From Gryganskiella cystojenkinii (taxonomy: Eukaryota > Mortierellomycota > Mortierellomycetes > Mortierellales > Mortierellaceae): a DNA stretch of 22,751 bases. The notes under the pieces are model-generated. The model had not been told where the DNA came from, did no database searches, and saw nothing but the letters and a program-made list of their open reading frames with translations. Positions 9,053 to 19,715 of the stretch are shown here, piece after piece. Location: NCBI GenBank assembly GCA_015852425.1, contig JAAAIG010000644.1, positions 1-22,751 on the forward strand, in the 5' to 3' direction. Each line of letters begins with the position of its first letter. The stretch's first letter is position 1. The position numbers were made by a program, and so were the translations under genes.

Positions 9053-10201
9053 TTAATATCTCTTTCCATAGAGAAACTCTGCCCGTTTAACAAAGGCTTG
9101 AAGCATCTCCTTGCTGACTTGATCGAAAAACAATGAAGACATGGAAGCATGAACAGGGGAGGCAAACTCGAACTGAATCTCAAAGTCGACCCAGACCGAA
9201 GGGTAATCGCTGGGATTCATCGTGGCGAGGTTCGAGGGAGAGGCTGTGCGTTGGATGGTAGGGTTTGGAGGTGCAGGAAACGGAGCTGATGATGACGATG
9301 GGTATGTTGGACGGGGCGGCAAAGGCTGAATATTCTTTAAAGTCGGTAGTGAAGCCGCACCAAAGACTGCTGCTGCTGTGAGTTGTGGTGGTTGCGGTTC
9401 AGAGATTTCTGCCTCCACCTCTTGGACAGGCCTTGTCAGCAATGACCGTTCTTCCTTGACTTCCTGATCCATAGCGGCTTCGAGAGTCGTGGTCTTGGGC
9501 ACGTTTGGCGTAAACTTCCAGGTCGTGGAGAGCTCCTTGAAGAGGTTTGAATCGTAAGAGACAGCGCGAACCATCCAGGGTTCTTGACAGGTAACAGTCG
9601 AGACATAGCGTTCCTGCATGGCGTTGAATCCTATTCCGAGTTCTCCGTGTCGGACGGTCGTAACAGGCTGTTTCGTTGCTGTTGTTGTTGTCGATGACGA
9701 TACTGGTCTTGGTGATGCAGGTTTCATATCTGATAAAGATAATTTTGTCCCTTGGGAGGGTTGATCCTGCAGCATATCGGGTTGACCGCTTTTGTCGAAT
9801 GCTCCATCTTCTCGGACCGGGGAAGACATTTTGGAGTAGGTGCACCAGGGTAAAAATTTGTGGTAGTCGTCCACGTTGGCGACCACATCAAAAAACTCTT
9901 GTTGAGAGTATTTCAAGAGCGTGCGATCCTTGTAGTGGCGAAAGCTTGAGGTGTTGAGGAGGTCGGGTAAAGTAGGTAACTTTGGGATCTTTGGCAGGGT
10001 GAAGAGGGATCGCTGGCATTGCTGATGCGGCGGTTGGTGGCGTTGTGTCAGGGGGCGATCAGCGAGATTTCTCTGTGGAGAAGAGATTGCCGCGGAAACA
10101 AGGAGTAGACCATGGTGACGGTGGATCTCTTGTCCGAGTCTGTAGTAGGATAGAGTCGATGTCGCAGCGGCAAGTCGGTGCCCTGGTCCTGCTAACAGCA
10201 T
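9053..10201 (-). CDS. COQ10: Coenzyme Q-binding protein COQ10 (START domain), with insertions
   Basis: This gene encodes 382 residues in one open frame. Residues 1 to about 65 are basic and Ser/Gln-rich, fitting a mitochondrial presequence. The START/polyketide-cyclase fold appears in three blocks: 87-124 (FRHYKDRTLLKYSQQEFFDVV, then DDYHKFLPWC), 186-233 (ELGIGFNAMQERYVSTV, then ELSTTWKFTP) and 335-382 (SVWVDFEIQFEF, then FFDQVSKEMLQAF). COQ10 binds coenzyme Q in the matrix side of the inner membrane and is needed for efficient CoQ use in respiration. Family members are usually 200-250 residues; the excess comes from low-complexity insertions at about 125-185 and 234-334. Both are stop-free, and no strong GT/AG pair flanks them, so they read as coding. 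The gene is divergent from the MTMR14 gene. Confidence 0.9.
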   Translation of the reverse strand: MLLAGPGHRLAAATSTLSYYRLGQEIHRHHGLLLVSAAISSPQRNLADRPLTQRHQPPHQQCQRSLFTLPKIPKLPTLPDLLNTSSFRHYKDRTLLKYSQQEFFDVVANVDDYHKFLPWCTYSKMSSPVREDGAFDKSGQPDMLQDQPSQGTKLSLSDMKPASPRPVSSSTTTTATKQPVTTVRHGELGIGFNAMQERYVSTVTCQEPWMVRAVSYDSNLFKELSTTWKFTPNVPKTTTLEAAMDQEVKEERSLLTRPVQEVEAEISEPQPPQLTAAAVFGAASLPTLKNIQPLPPRPTYPSSSSAPFPAPPNPTIQRTASPSNLATMNPSDYPSVWVDFEIQFEFASPVHASMSSLFFDQVSKEMLQAFVKRAEFLYGKRY

Positions 10202-10600
10202 GGTCGTTGCGGGTTTGATTAATGACGAAAAAATAAGAATGTAACGATCGGGAGAGCTCGTTGGGCGGGAACGCGACTTAATGAAACAACGAGCGAATCG
10301 GACCGAACAAATCCCCTTAAGCCTTTTCCATTTTTAATGAAAAAGGTTTGGCTTTGCAGAGACATTGCTGCGAGTGAACGAACGTGTAGTCATTCTTTTT
10401 TTTTGTTCTCCATTAACAATTACCTCCCTCTTCTCCTTCTTGTCTCCCTCTCTCTCTCTCTTTCTCCCTAGTCCCTCTATCTTTCTCTCTCTTCCCCTCC
10501 TCCCCTCTTCCACCTTTCTGCCCTCCCTCCTTCTTTCATTACTCTTTACCTCTACGCCATTACAACTCGTCTTTCTCTGCCTCGACACTATACTGATTTC
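10202..10600. promoter_or_regulatory. Divergent promoter region, COQ10 and MTMR14-like genes
   Basis: The 399 bp between two divergent start codons should contain both promoters. The part next to the plus-strand gene (about 10418-10545) is an almost pure pyrimidine tract with runs of CT and CCCT, similar to leaders elsewhere in the window. An AT-rich segment lies at 10318-10340. Confidence 0.55.
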
Positions 10601-13600
10601 ATGAGCTCAAACCTCTGCCAGCAGAGCCAGGCCCACAGACTCTACAGTCTCTACCTGCACTATGACGCTTCTCATGCTGCGAAGCATGAAGACCCAGAGG
10701 TGAGGGCGACTGTCCCAAATTCCCAAATCCCGTTTGCCCACCATGCTCTCTTTGTCATTACCCTACACTCTTTACTACCGGACAAAAAAAAGTGTTGTAA
10801 CAAAAGAAACAGAACCACCCCTGTCTGCATTGGATATAACGCATGAAACGAACAGAATCTGATCAAAGCAGAGAACAAGATCAATGTTTCTCTGACTTGC
10901 GGGCTATGACAGGAGAGGGGTGGCCCAAAGAAAGAAAAATAAAGGAAAGGGGTTTTCTGCCAAAAGAAAAAAAAGAAACCAACGCGCAGGATTATTGACC
11001 ATTATTGTCTTATTTTATTTCTTTTATTTTTCTTCCATTCTCGTTCCGTCCCTCTGTCTCCTTTCTACGCCAATGTTTTGTCCCATGTGCAAACACCCTC
11101 CCCTTCCCGTTGTTGGCCACTCGTTCTCGCTTCTTTGGTGGGGTGGGAAATATCCCCCCGTCGTCCTGGTCTGTCCGTCTGTCTGTCCTGATCGGTGTGT
11201 CATCTCTTTGTGTCCGTCCCGTCTTGTCGGTTCCTCGTTCCCTCGTTCCCTCGTTCGCTCGTTTCTCTACGGTTTGTTGATTTCTTTTGTTTGCTGGTCC
11301 CCCTTGGCTGTGGATCATTGATTTGTTGCCATTGGACGCATATTTTGGTTCCATTCCTTTTCTTCAATTCGTGTTTTTTTTATCGTCTCACCTTTGATCG
11401 GATTGGGCCTGTTCTCGAACGCGAACTGGAAACCTTTCCTGGTCATGCCTTATGTTTTTCCTTGGTCGCCATCTTTTCTCATTTCTAATCGATTTCGGAT
11501 GATGGGGGTATCAACAGTGTAAGGCAGTACTGCAACACTGCTTCACTTTGCTCGAGAAAGACTACGTAGTAGGAACGGTTCCGAATCACAATGGTCAATT
11601 GTGTCCGTCATACCCCTCCGAACTCGCCATCCTCGAGAAACCGAGACATCAGCGAGAAGAGGAAGAACAAACAGGTGCTTCAGAAAAATCCGATATGCAG
11701 GAGACTGACCAAGGCAAAAAACAACAACAACAAGACCGTTCTATTGTTCAAGACAAAGACTTTGCCTCGATACCCGCAGCTCCCACCGACCTCTCCTCCT
11801 CTTCTTCCTCATTACACATTACTCCTTTCGCGACTGCATCATCAACAACGACAGCAACTTCAACTCCGATTGCTTCGTCATCAACTCCTTTTCAGACGAC
11901 GCAAAGTCATCCCCCCACATCCTCGATCGCGCCGCCTCATTTCATCAGACAGTTGGGTGGTTCGACGAATGACAACAACAGTATGGGAGGATTGTTGATC
12001 TCCGATAACCACAACGACAGCAACAACATCCATGACAAAGACAACAACAACGACTGCTCCATAATCGACGAAGGCGATCAAAGTTTTGATCTGGGTGAGA
12101 GCGGAATGATGTCCTTTCAAGATATCAAGACTGAGCTCGACTTGATCCATCCACCACCTTCGCTAAAACAGCAGCAACCATCATCATTAGCAGCAACAAA
12201 GCTGGTCAAGGAGGCAGATCGATCCAGTCGAAGGCATATTTTGCCGTTCCCTTTCCGGATACCCAGAGTTGAAAAGCCTTCGAATTTTGCAATAAAGGAA
12301 TACATTGTCCCCGGCGACGCTGCAGCCGACAGCAACGGCAGCAGCAGCAACACCAAAGACGACAGAAGCAACAACAACAAGAAGACACAAGAAAATGATC
12401 CAACCATAGTAGACAAGGACAAAGGTTAGTTTTTTTTGTGGCACTGTCCACCGTCTCCAATTGGGACAGAAAAAGAAACAAAAGGGTCCAAGTGGTGCTA
12501 CAAAGCGTTCGTTGCGTTTATTCCTAACCAGCCTGTGCTCTCTATTTTTTTATTACACATGTCTCCCACGCACACACCACATCTTCAACTTTTAATCTCC
12601 TTCATCTGACTTTCCACCCCACAGTCAATGATACACAGGAGCTCTCGAAACAATTCGAGAAATCTCATTTTGCACGTGTGCGGGCCCGGTTCGTAATCCC
12701 CTGTATCCTAGTCCGGGGCAAGAACATCTGTCGATCGGCCACACTCTCGAACGAGGTCGAGGTGTTTATGCACAGTGTGAACCAAAAGTTTAACGAGTTG
12801 AATCAAAAGCGAAAAATGTTTCTCTACGGTACAGGCGAAAAGAGGTAAGCCCACAGACAGTGGTTAAACACAACCAGCGTGATAAAAATGGTTTCTTCCT
12901 CCGCATGCACGATCATTTGTCAGCCCTGCTTTTTATTCTTGTTGTGGCCTCTGCGCATTGCCTCATTTTTTTAACGTCCGCGCACCTTGTTTGTCTCTCC
13001 CTGATCGAACTGTTGCTTAGCCCTGACAAGGAAGACCGTGAATCCTCTTTAGAACGTCAACGCCTTGAGGACATCGAGTTGCTCCATCGACTTGGAGTGA
13101 CCTACATCAACGATTTGATGGTCGAGAACCGAAAAGTCAAGTATGATCCCTTACACAGCAAGCATAATATTTTCAAGTGTTTCCTATAAGAAAGATTGAT
13201 TTGCTGACATAATGGTTTTCATTCCTATTTCCTTTTTCCCTTTTTGTCTTTGATAAAAAACCACTTCATCCAGATACGGCCTCAAGGTGACCTCTTCCGA
13301 AAAAGTCGACTCGTTTGGACGGTATTCCAAATTCAAGCTTGTGGCCACACCTTATCCTGGTGTCGAGTTCTTTCAAAAGTTCAAAGCCAACAAGTACTCA
13401 GCCAGGAAACTGTGCTTTGATTGGTCTCAGAACTTTGCTGATGCCGAGTTGCAATTGCCTCCGGGGCATACAGATAACCTGGGGATCCGTTGGAGGGATT
13501 ACAAAGGATGGGATCTCAGTAAGTTACTTTCCGTTGTGCGCTCTTTTTTTTGCCTGGAATGGATTAGCACCCGAATGTAGAAACTACTTAGTCGGGGATT

Positions 13601-16600
13601 TTTGAAATGCTTATGTTTCTCATTGTTTTGTTGCTCACTGACGAATTCCTCCGTAACCCGTTACAATAGTCGAATTGACGCAGAATTATATCCGCCTGTA
13701 CCTCTCACATATTGCCGATGACACCCCAGATCAACGCCTGGCGAATGGCTTGCCCGACCTTGCTCGATCTCAAAAAGGACTTTTGATCCATTGCATATCA
13801 GGCATGTTTTCGTGTCAAAAGTGCTCTACTGCCTTCATAGTGTGTCAGCTATTCTTTTTACTAACAAACTTTTCGGTTATTTATATGCTTTTTCAATAGG
13901 ATGGGACCGAACACCCTTATTCATCTCATTACTTCGAATCTCCTTATGGGCTGACGGTGAAGCACATCAGTCATTGTCGGCTGCAGAGATCCTGTACCTC
14001 ACTATGGGATACGATTGGTTTTTGTTCAAGTAGGTAACTTTGAATTTCGGTGAATGGCATACATATCTGCCACTGTATCTACAGCAACGACTGACTCCAT
14101 TTTACTTGTGATATCCTTCATAGTCATTTGCTGGCGGATCGGAGTCAACGCGGTGAGGATATTTTCTACTTTTGCTTCTATTTTCTCAAGTTTATCTACG
14201 GGGACGAGTTTTCTCTGCAGTCAGTATCAGATCTGAAAAAGAAGAACGAGAAGGGGACACCGCGATCGAACACTACTCAACAACAACGACCATCTACTGT
14301 TTCTCCGTCACCGTTGTCAAGGGATCTTGGTCGGTTACGTGACAGCGAATTTAACGGCAGCGCGGGATCGCTGGCGAACGCGGAGAACCAGGAGAGTATC
14401 TGCGACGAATGTAGGAGCCTGAAGAAATCACCGCCAGTGCCTGTAGGGAGGGATATGGCACCGCGTCGTGGCAGTGCTCAGGACGCGGCTTCGTCGACTG
14501 ATGGAAAGCCCTCGAGTTGGCAAATGGTCTCGTTTTCCACACCGCCAAGACATGCATCCTCTCCAAGGGCGCCATTTGTACCAACACTTCAAACCATTAG
14601 CGGCAAACCGCAAGGATCTCCTCTCAGTGGTAGCAACCGCCGACCTTCACAGGCGATCGGATTTGTGGAGAGCAAGCGATCCACAGAACTGGACAGCATT
14701 GTTGACCGAAACGCTGTTGCAGTGACAGGAACAAGTCCATTCTTGGCATCCGAAGGAGGAAGACCTCAACTAAATGCAAGCATTTTCAATGCTCGTCGAT
14801 CCTCGTCTAGTAGTATTCCAGAGCTCTTTTCCGAGGAGTCGAAACGTCATGCAGCAGCGACCAGAGCCACCGCTTCGAGTGCATTGCATGGCTCACCTCA
14901 TACCCGTACGAACTTTGAGACTTCAAGACTTGCTACATCACCCAACCTTTTTACCGCCAGTGGACATCAGGATAATACAGAAGGAGAATCGAGTGTGGGG
15001 TCCCAAGGTGCAAACAGCTTGCTGGATCGTCAACATGCCCCGAGAAAGAGAGCTTCGACGTTTGATGGTGGCCTGTTGCTTTCCAACGAACATGATTCTC
15101 GAGTTGATACGGATGATGAAGACGATGATGACGAGGACTCCAAAGACCTGGACGAGGATCTGTCCAGTGAAGATGATGATCTTGAAGGAAACTATGGTAC
15201 GAAGGTTTCATCTAAGGCATCACAGCCTTCTTCCAACACCCCGGAAACGACTTCGGTCCCGTCGTCTTCTTTGCCTCGACCTCGCATATGCCAAGTTTGC
15301 CATCATTCGTTCGTCTCTGTCCATGACTCTGGAACAGTTAATGTCAGCTCACAACCGGATCGTATGGTGCATTCTGAGACGTTGGGTCAGAGCCCACATT
15401 CTGTACTTCATGGCCATCACTCAAGGCGATTGGATCAACCTCGTAGGACACTAGGACCACTGGACGGTATGCGAGATGAGGGTCTTGTCTACGGAGGTCA
15501 AGATCTCGATTACATCTCTCACCCTGAATTCCAACAACGGACGTCATCTGGACGGACATATGAACGCGAGTGCGATCGCGAAGAAGGCATGTTCCAGCTG
15601 GAGATTGAGGACCCACGCAAGAACCCGCTCGATCTGGAAGACGACTGTAGTTTTGATCATCAACCTAATATTCGACACTCTGATTACTATGGTGGTCGAA
15701 ATTCGACCTGTTCAGAAAGTCCAAAGTGTCGGAATGTGGATCGAGATAGCGGTGAGGGAAGTGCCCTTGGCAGTAGTCCATCCACAAAGCGGGATTCCTC
15801 AAGCCTGTTGGCGGATCGGGTGTCTACTCCAGTGCACCAAAGTCACGACGGAAGTATCGAATGTGATGAGAACGAGAGCTTCTGGGATGAGACCTCAACT
15901 GTCGATTATGGCTACAGCCCTGGCAGTATCCTTAACGGGTTTGGGTTGGGATTGACCAAGTACTCCGCAGAGAGAGAGGATGATCTTGCGCTCGAGTTGG
16001 ACGGATCTCTTGACGTTGGTGGGCAGAGTCAAGATCACGACGACCATGATGACGATGAAGAGGAGGATGAGGATGATGATGCCGAAGATGATGATGAAGA
16101 CGAAGATGATGAGGATGGTCTGGGCTCACGTCGTGGCGGGCTCAAGTCAACACATCACGAACGCGACCATCTGTTTATGCCGTCGCTCCAGGGTGTCTTC
16201 TCCAACACTGGTCGTCATGCGAAACGAGGAGCGTCTGGGTCGTCGGGATCAGGAGCTGCGAACTTGCTAAACAGGAAGGATCCTTCCAGCAAATCGTCGC
16301 TGTCATCATCCCCCAACAACGTTCATCAGGACAAGGCAGGAGGAGTGTTCCTCCAGTTCCCAGAGGGACATTCTCAGTCTTCAGTGTCCTCTTCACTCCC
16401 ACCTCGACCGCCCTCGCCACCCAAGAAACTGACCCGTCGTCAAAAGTTGAGACAGTTGCGGAGGCTATTCATGGATATCCGAGGCGAAATCGGTGATGGC
16501 ACCAGACCTCCCAGTGTCACAATGTTGGACAGTAAGAATCTTCTTAGTAACAACGCTACGAAAGGATCGGTGACGATCGGTGGTGGAATAGCGGGTGGGC

Positions 16601-17925
16601 TTTCATTAGGGTCATCCACAGATCCTCTAGACGACGGTGGTCGATCCCTGAAGGCCGAGTCGTTCTCGGATGATCCATCATTCCAATACCGGTCACCGAT
16701 CGCGACCGCAGCCGCGTTTGCCAATAGACTGCAGCATGGATCTGCCTCCGAATCAGGAGCAGGATATACCACTGCGAAAGATTCGACGATTGGTAGTGAT
16801 CCCGAGGCTTTGTCCAGTCAAGTCCCATTCTTTTCTAGGAACAGGGTCGGAAGCGGAGGTCCTCTTAGAAGCAACGGTATCATCTCTCCTGTAGCCAAGC
16901 GGACCAGCAAACAGCAACAGTCGTACCAATCCGCGCAGGGTAGTAATGGACTGGGGGTTCAGATCTCTAGTGGTCGAAAGAGTCCCTTTGAGTGGGCAGC
17001 GGCAGCGGCCTCATCTGCCGCTGGTATTGTCACTGGGGGATTCGGTGGAGGTCATGGTCACGGCAATAACAGCTACAACACCAACATCAACAGCAGTAAC
17101 GATACTTTAATTAACAGCATGAGTTCGACTATTTCGCCCATGAACACTCTTGGAGCCTCGTCTTGTCGTCAAGACTATTACCGATCCGGACCCTCGGGAT
17201 CGAGCCATTACAGTCGACAGTTCACGATGCCCTCGGCTCATATTCCAGCACCTCAAGGACAACCTCAACTGCAACAGCATCGGCAGAGTAGTGGTGGCAG
17301 TAGTGGTAGTTTTTTTCACAGTCCCTACAAGTCTGGAACGACGACCCCACCTTCACCATCACCATCACAGGCTTATCCATATGAGGGATCCAATAACCAC
17401 TCTCCGCTGCCATTGTCAGGAGCGAGAAGGAGCCCGAGTCTGACGTTTGTGGGATCGAAATTCGAAACGGCTCAAGGAACGACTCGGAGACAATCCCTGA
17501 CGACTGCTGGATCTGCTGCTATGAACGCGAATCATCCCCATACCCGGAATAGTTACTATAACCACAACAATACCGATGGCAGCAGCAGTGGTGGTGGTGG
17601 TGGTGCGACTACAAACTCCTCGGCCTCGATTATGTCTATTTCCTCACCCTCAAGGGTTCGTGGTGGATTTGGCGGCAGTGGTGGCAGTCAGCATTCCGGT
17701 ACTGCCAATTCTTCCACTGCTCTTTCAGGTGGTGCACCAACAGTCTCTAATATCAAGGAGAAGAGTGGTGAGAACACCGGACGATGGGATTGGTGAGTTA
17801 TTTCTTTCGGATTTGATCACATTTTTTTTTTGATTGACGTTAGATTTTCTGTGTTAATGCTTTTATGCGATTTTTTCTCCTTGTTCATTTCCGCTCCTTG
17901 TAGGATGCCTGGCATTTTTGCATAG
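10601..17925 (+). CDS. MTMR14-type myotubularin phosphoinositide 3-phosphatase
   Basis: Nine exons (10601-10699, 11518-12424, 12625-12844, 13021-13140, 13274-13518, 13670-13801, 13900-14029, 14124-17792, 17904-17925) join in phase to give 1847 residues. The enzyme would remove the 3-phosphate from PtdIns3P or PtdIns(3,5)P2, as MTMR14 (Jumpy) does in autophagy and membrane traffic. Family landmarks in order are: VPNHNGQLCPSYP (exon 2), RARFVIPCILVRGKNICRSAT (exon 3), YINDLMVENRKVK (exon 4), GLKVTSSEKVD and TPYPGVEFF (exon 5), the CX5R loop CISGWDR with Cys572 and Arg578 (exons 6-7), then EILYLTMGYDWFLF and FYFCFYFLKF. A low-complexity insertion fills most of exon 2. The 1.2-kb-residue tail in exon 8 is Ser/Gly-rich with two acidic runs (about 945-972 and 1255-1285) and a basic helix (about 1384-1410). 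The last exon adds only MPGIFA. Intron 6 is GC-AG. Exon 1 is the least certain part. Confidence 0.88.
10700..11517 (+). other. Proposed long first intron of the MTMR14-like gene
   Basis: This 818-bp segment starts with GTGAGG and ends GGTATCAACAG; a TCTAAT branch-like site lies 28 bases before the end. Phases on both sides are 0. It is far longer than the other introns here (about 94-200 bp, except one of 335). It is T- and C-rich in its second half and holds short tandem repeats. No protein-coding or RNA gene was recognised inside. Confidence 0.6.
11232..11263 (+). repeat. Short tandem repeat, 8-bp unit
   Basis: Four near-copies of CCCTCGTT stand in a row (TCCTCGTT, CCCTCGTT, CCCTCGTT, CGCTCGTT). 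A related GTCTGTCC-type run lies at about 11169-11188. Both are inside the proposed first intron of the MTMR14-like gene. Confidence 0.75.
13802..13899 (+). other. GC-AG intron inside the phosphatase active-site codons
   Basis: Exon 6 ends ...TGC ATA TCA G and the intron begins GCATGT; it ends TTTCAATAG before GATGGGACCG. Joining here restores Cys-Ile-Ser-Gly-Trp-Asp-Arg in frame, the exact CX5R signature of MTMR14. The nearest GT (13805-13806) would shift the frame and destroy the loop. The intron is 98 bp long. Confidence 0.85.
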
Positions 17926-17986
17926 AGAGAACTGGACAAAAGTTGTAAAGGAGGATTTGTTTACAGTATGTGTTGTAGCATATTAG

Positions 17987-17992
17987 AATAAA
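17987..17992 (+). terminator. Polyadenylation signal of the MTMR14-like gene
   Basis: AATAAA lies about 60 bases after the stop at 17923-17925 and is followed by an A-rich run to about 18014. Confidence 0.6.
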
Positions 17993-18051
17993 AAAGAAAA
18001 GAAAAAAAAAAAAAGTAGATTTTTTTCAGTTGTTGGCATGGGCGAATTGGT

Positions 18052-18057
18052 CACGTG
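18052..18057 (+). promoter_or_regulatory. CACGTG E-box upstream of the SNRNP27-like gene
   Basis: The palindrome CACGTG lies 170 bases before the ATG, in the 301-bp gap after the MTMR14-like gene; CAGCTG follows at 18061. A second CACGTG is at 18839-18844 inside intron 2. Basic helix-loop-helix factors bind this core, but a single site is weak evidence of regulation. Confidence 0.3.
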
Positions 18058-18226
18058 TAGCAGCTGAGAGAGAAACATTTTTTAAAGAATGATGCACGAT
18101 CTGTCGCGCCACCATCTTCTATTTTCACTACATCCTCTCTCCCTTCTCAGCAACAACAGAGGACACATTTACTCCAAAGGAACCACAGGACTCTCGACTC
18201 TTTATACCGGGAATCGAACAAACGAA

Positions 18227-19455
18227 ATGCCATACAGTCCAAGCCCAGAGAGATCTGACCGACGGGGTCCACCTCGTGATTGGGATGCACCCGAACAAGA
18301 GGATGGCGAGATCAGTTACAGTGGTCGTCGTACCGGGGGTGGTGGACAAGGCTCTGGCAGTCACAGAGGCCCACGTTCAGGAGGCGGTGATGGACGGGAT
18401 CGGTCAAGGTCTAGAGACCGCAGAGATTATCGACGGGATGACCGTGATCGAGACCGAGGTGGTGACCGTGGTGGCGGTGGCGATCGATACTCTTCCAGCC
18501 GACGTGGAGGCGGTCGAGGAGGCAGTGACCACAGAGGCGGCGACAGGAGACGATCACGGTCGAGATCACCTTACCGTAAGTCCTCTATTTCTCGAGGTTC
18601 CTTGCTCTGGTTATAAATCGGTCATTTTGGAAAAAGACTTTTCTTCGTACTAATCAGTCGTTTTTCTAATTCTCTCAAAATACCGATTTGGATAATAGGT
18701 CGCGGAGGCAGATCAAGATCCAGAAGTCCAAGGAGTAGCAGACGAGGTATACAAAAGTCGCCTGGCTGGGACACCTTTCGGGGGACTTCATTTACATTTT
18801 TTCCTTTTTTGAGTGTTCACGCTGAACCAACTTCGGAGCACGTGAGCTTTGCTAACAATCTCCTTCTGCTTTACACCTTTTCTGAATCTAGGAGATGGCG
18901 ATGATGAGTACAAGAGAAGACGGGATGGTCACAGCGAATCTGAAGATGACAACAAGTCCTCATCAAAAAAGAGCAGCGGTAGCGGCGGCCATGGATCAAA
19001 AGGCAAGGAAGCCGAGCCCGAGAAGCCCTTAGAGGAGATGACGCCCGAAGATGAAGAGGCCAAGATGATGGCGTTGATGGGCTTTGGTGGTTTCGATTCA
19101 ACAAAAGTATGTAACTTTGGGAGAAATCACAATCTCGTTTGAAGCAGTGGGAAAGAAATGACAGGAAAGACTGTTTTCTCGATATCCGAGCTAATTTTAC
19201 TTGTATTTTCTTTGACATATTTATGTACTGTAGGGCAAGAAGGTGGCTGGTGCGGATGTCAGTGGAGCCGATATCAAGAAGCAGAGACAATACCGCCAGT
19301 ACATGAATCGTCGTGGCGGATTTAACAGGTAAACAGCTACAGCTGCGTTGTGTTTTTTTTGTGATATTATTAGACTAAATGACTGGAATGCTGACCGGCG
19401 CGCTATTCTTGCATCCTGAAATTCGTTTCTTATTAGACCTCTCGACGCCAAGTAA
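18227..19455 (+). CDS. SNRNP27: U4/U6.U5 tri-snRNP 27 kDa protein (SNRNP27-like)
   Basis: Five exons (18227-18575, 18699-18746, 18892-19106, 19234-19328, 19437-19455) join in phase to give 241 residues. Donors are GTAAGT, GTATAC, GTATGT and GTAAAC; every acceptor is AG. Residues of about 30-132 form an Arg/Ser/Gly/Asp-rich low-complexity region with RS and RD dipeptides. A Ser-rich acidic linker follows. The conserved C-terminal core spans about 180-241: EDEEAKMMALMGFGGFDSTKG, then KKVAG, QRQYRQYMNRRGGFNRPLD. This matches the SNRNP27 family, a component of the U4/U6.U5 tri-snRNP near the spliceosome active site that influences 5' splice-site choice. The frame is open upstream to an ATG at 18089, but that 46-residue extension looks like leader sequence, so the ATG at 18227 (before PYSPSPERSD) was chosen. 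Confidence 0.92.
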
Positions 19456-19715
19456 ACCATGTAAATACCAAAAGTCAAATATCTTTTTTTCTCGCATTTT
19501 GCAAGGTTGCAGACAAAGAAAAAGAGCAGTAGCTTGCTTAGATAATTACACTATTTTTTGTATTTTTTGGGATATGTGTGATGGATCTATGAGATGTGTG
19601 GATCATGCGTTTGAAGAAGTGGACTACCGTTCACCCCATACCCATTCCTCAGCATCAGACATTGACGATGGACAGAGGAGAGGGGTATTTGAAAATAGAT
19701 AAAAAGAAGGATTTT
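19456..19715. terminator. Shared 3' region of two convergent genes
   Basis: The 260 bp between the SNRNP27-like and CBP3-like stop codons hold both 3' UTRs. T-rich stretches occur at about 19482-19500 and 19552-19570. No canonical AATAAA was noticed; the exact cleavage sites cannot be set. Confidence 0.4.

Noticed and set aside
10920..11490. Several overlapping plus-strand frames inside the MTMR14-like first intron
   Set aside because: They translate to low-complexity Ser/Phe/Leu-rich strings from T/C-rich DNA and none links in phase with conserved exons.
16033..16125. GAT/GAA-rich run considered as a microsatellite
   Set aside because: It is an imperfect run coding for a long acidic segment within a continuous exon, so it is described as part of the protein.
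18089..18226. Upstream in-frame start for the SNRNP27-like protein
   Set aside because: The 46 added residues are leader-like and unlike the family; the ATG at 18227 starts a typical N-terminus.
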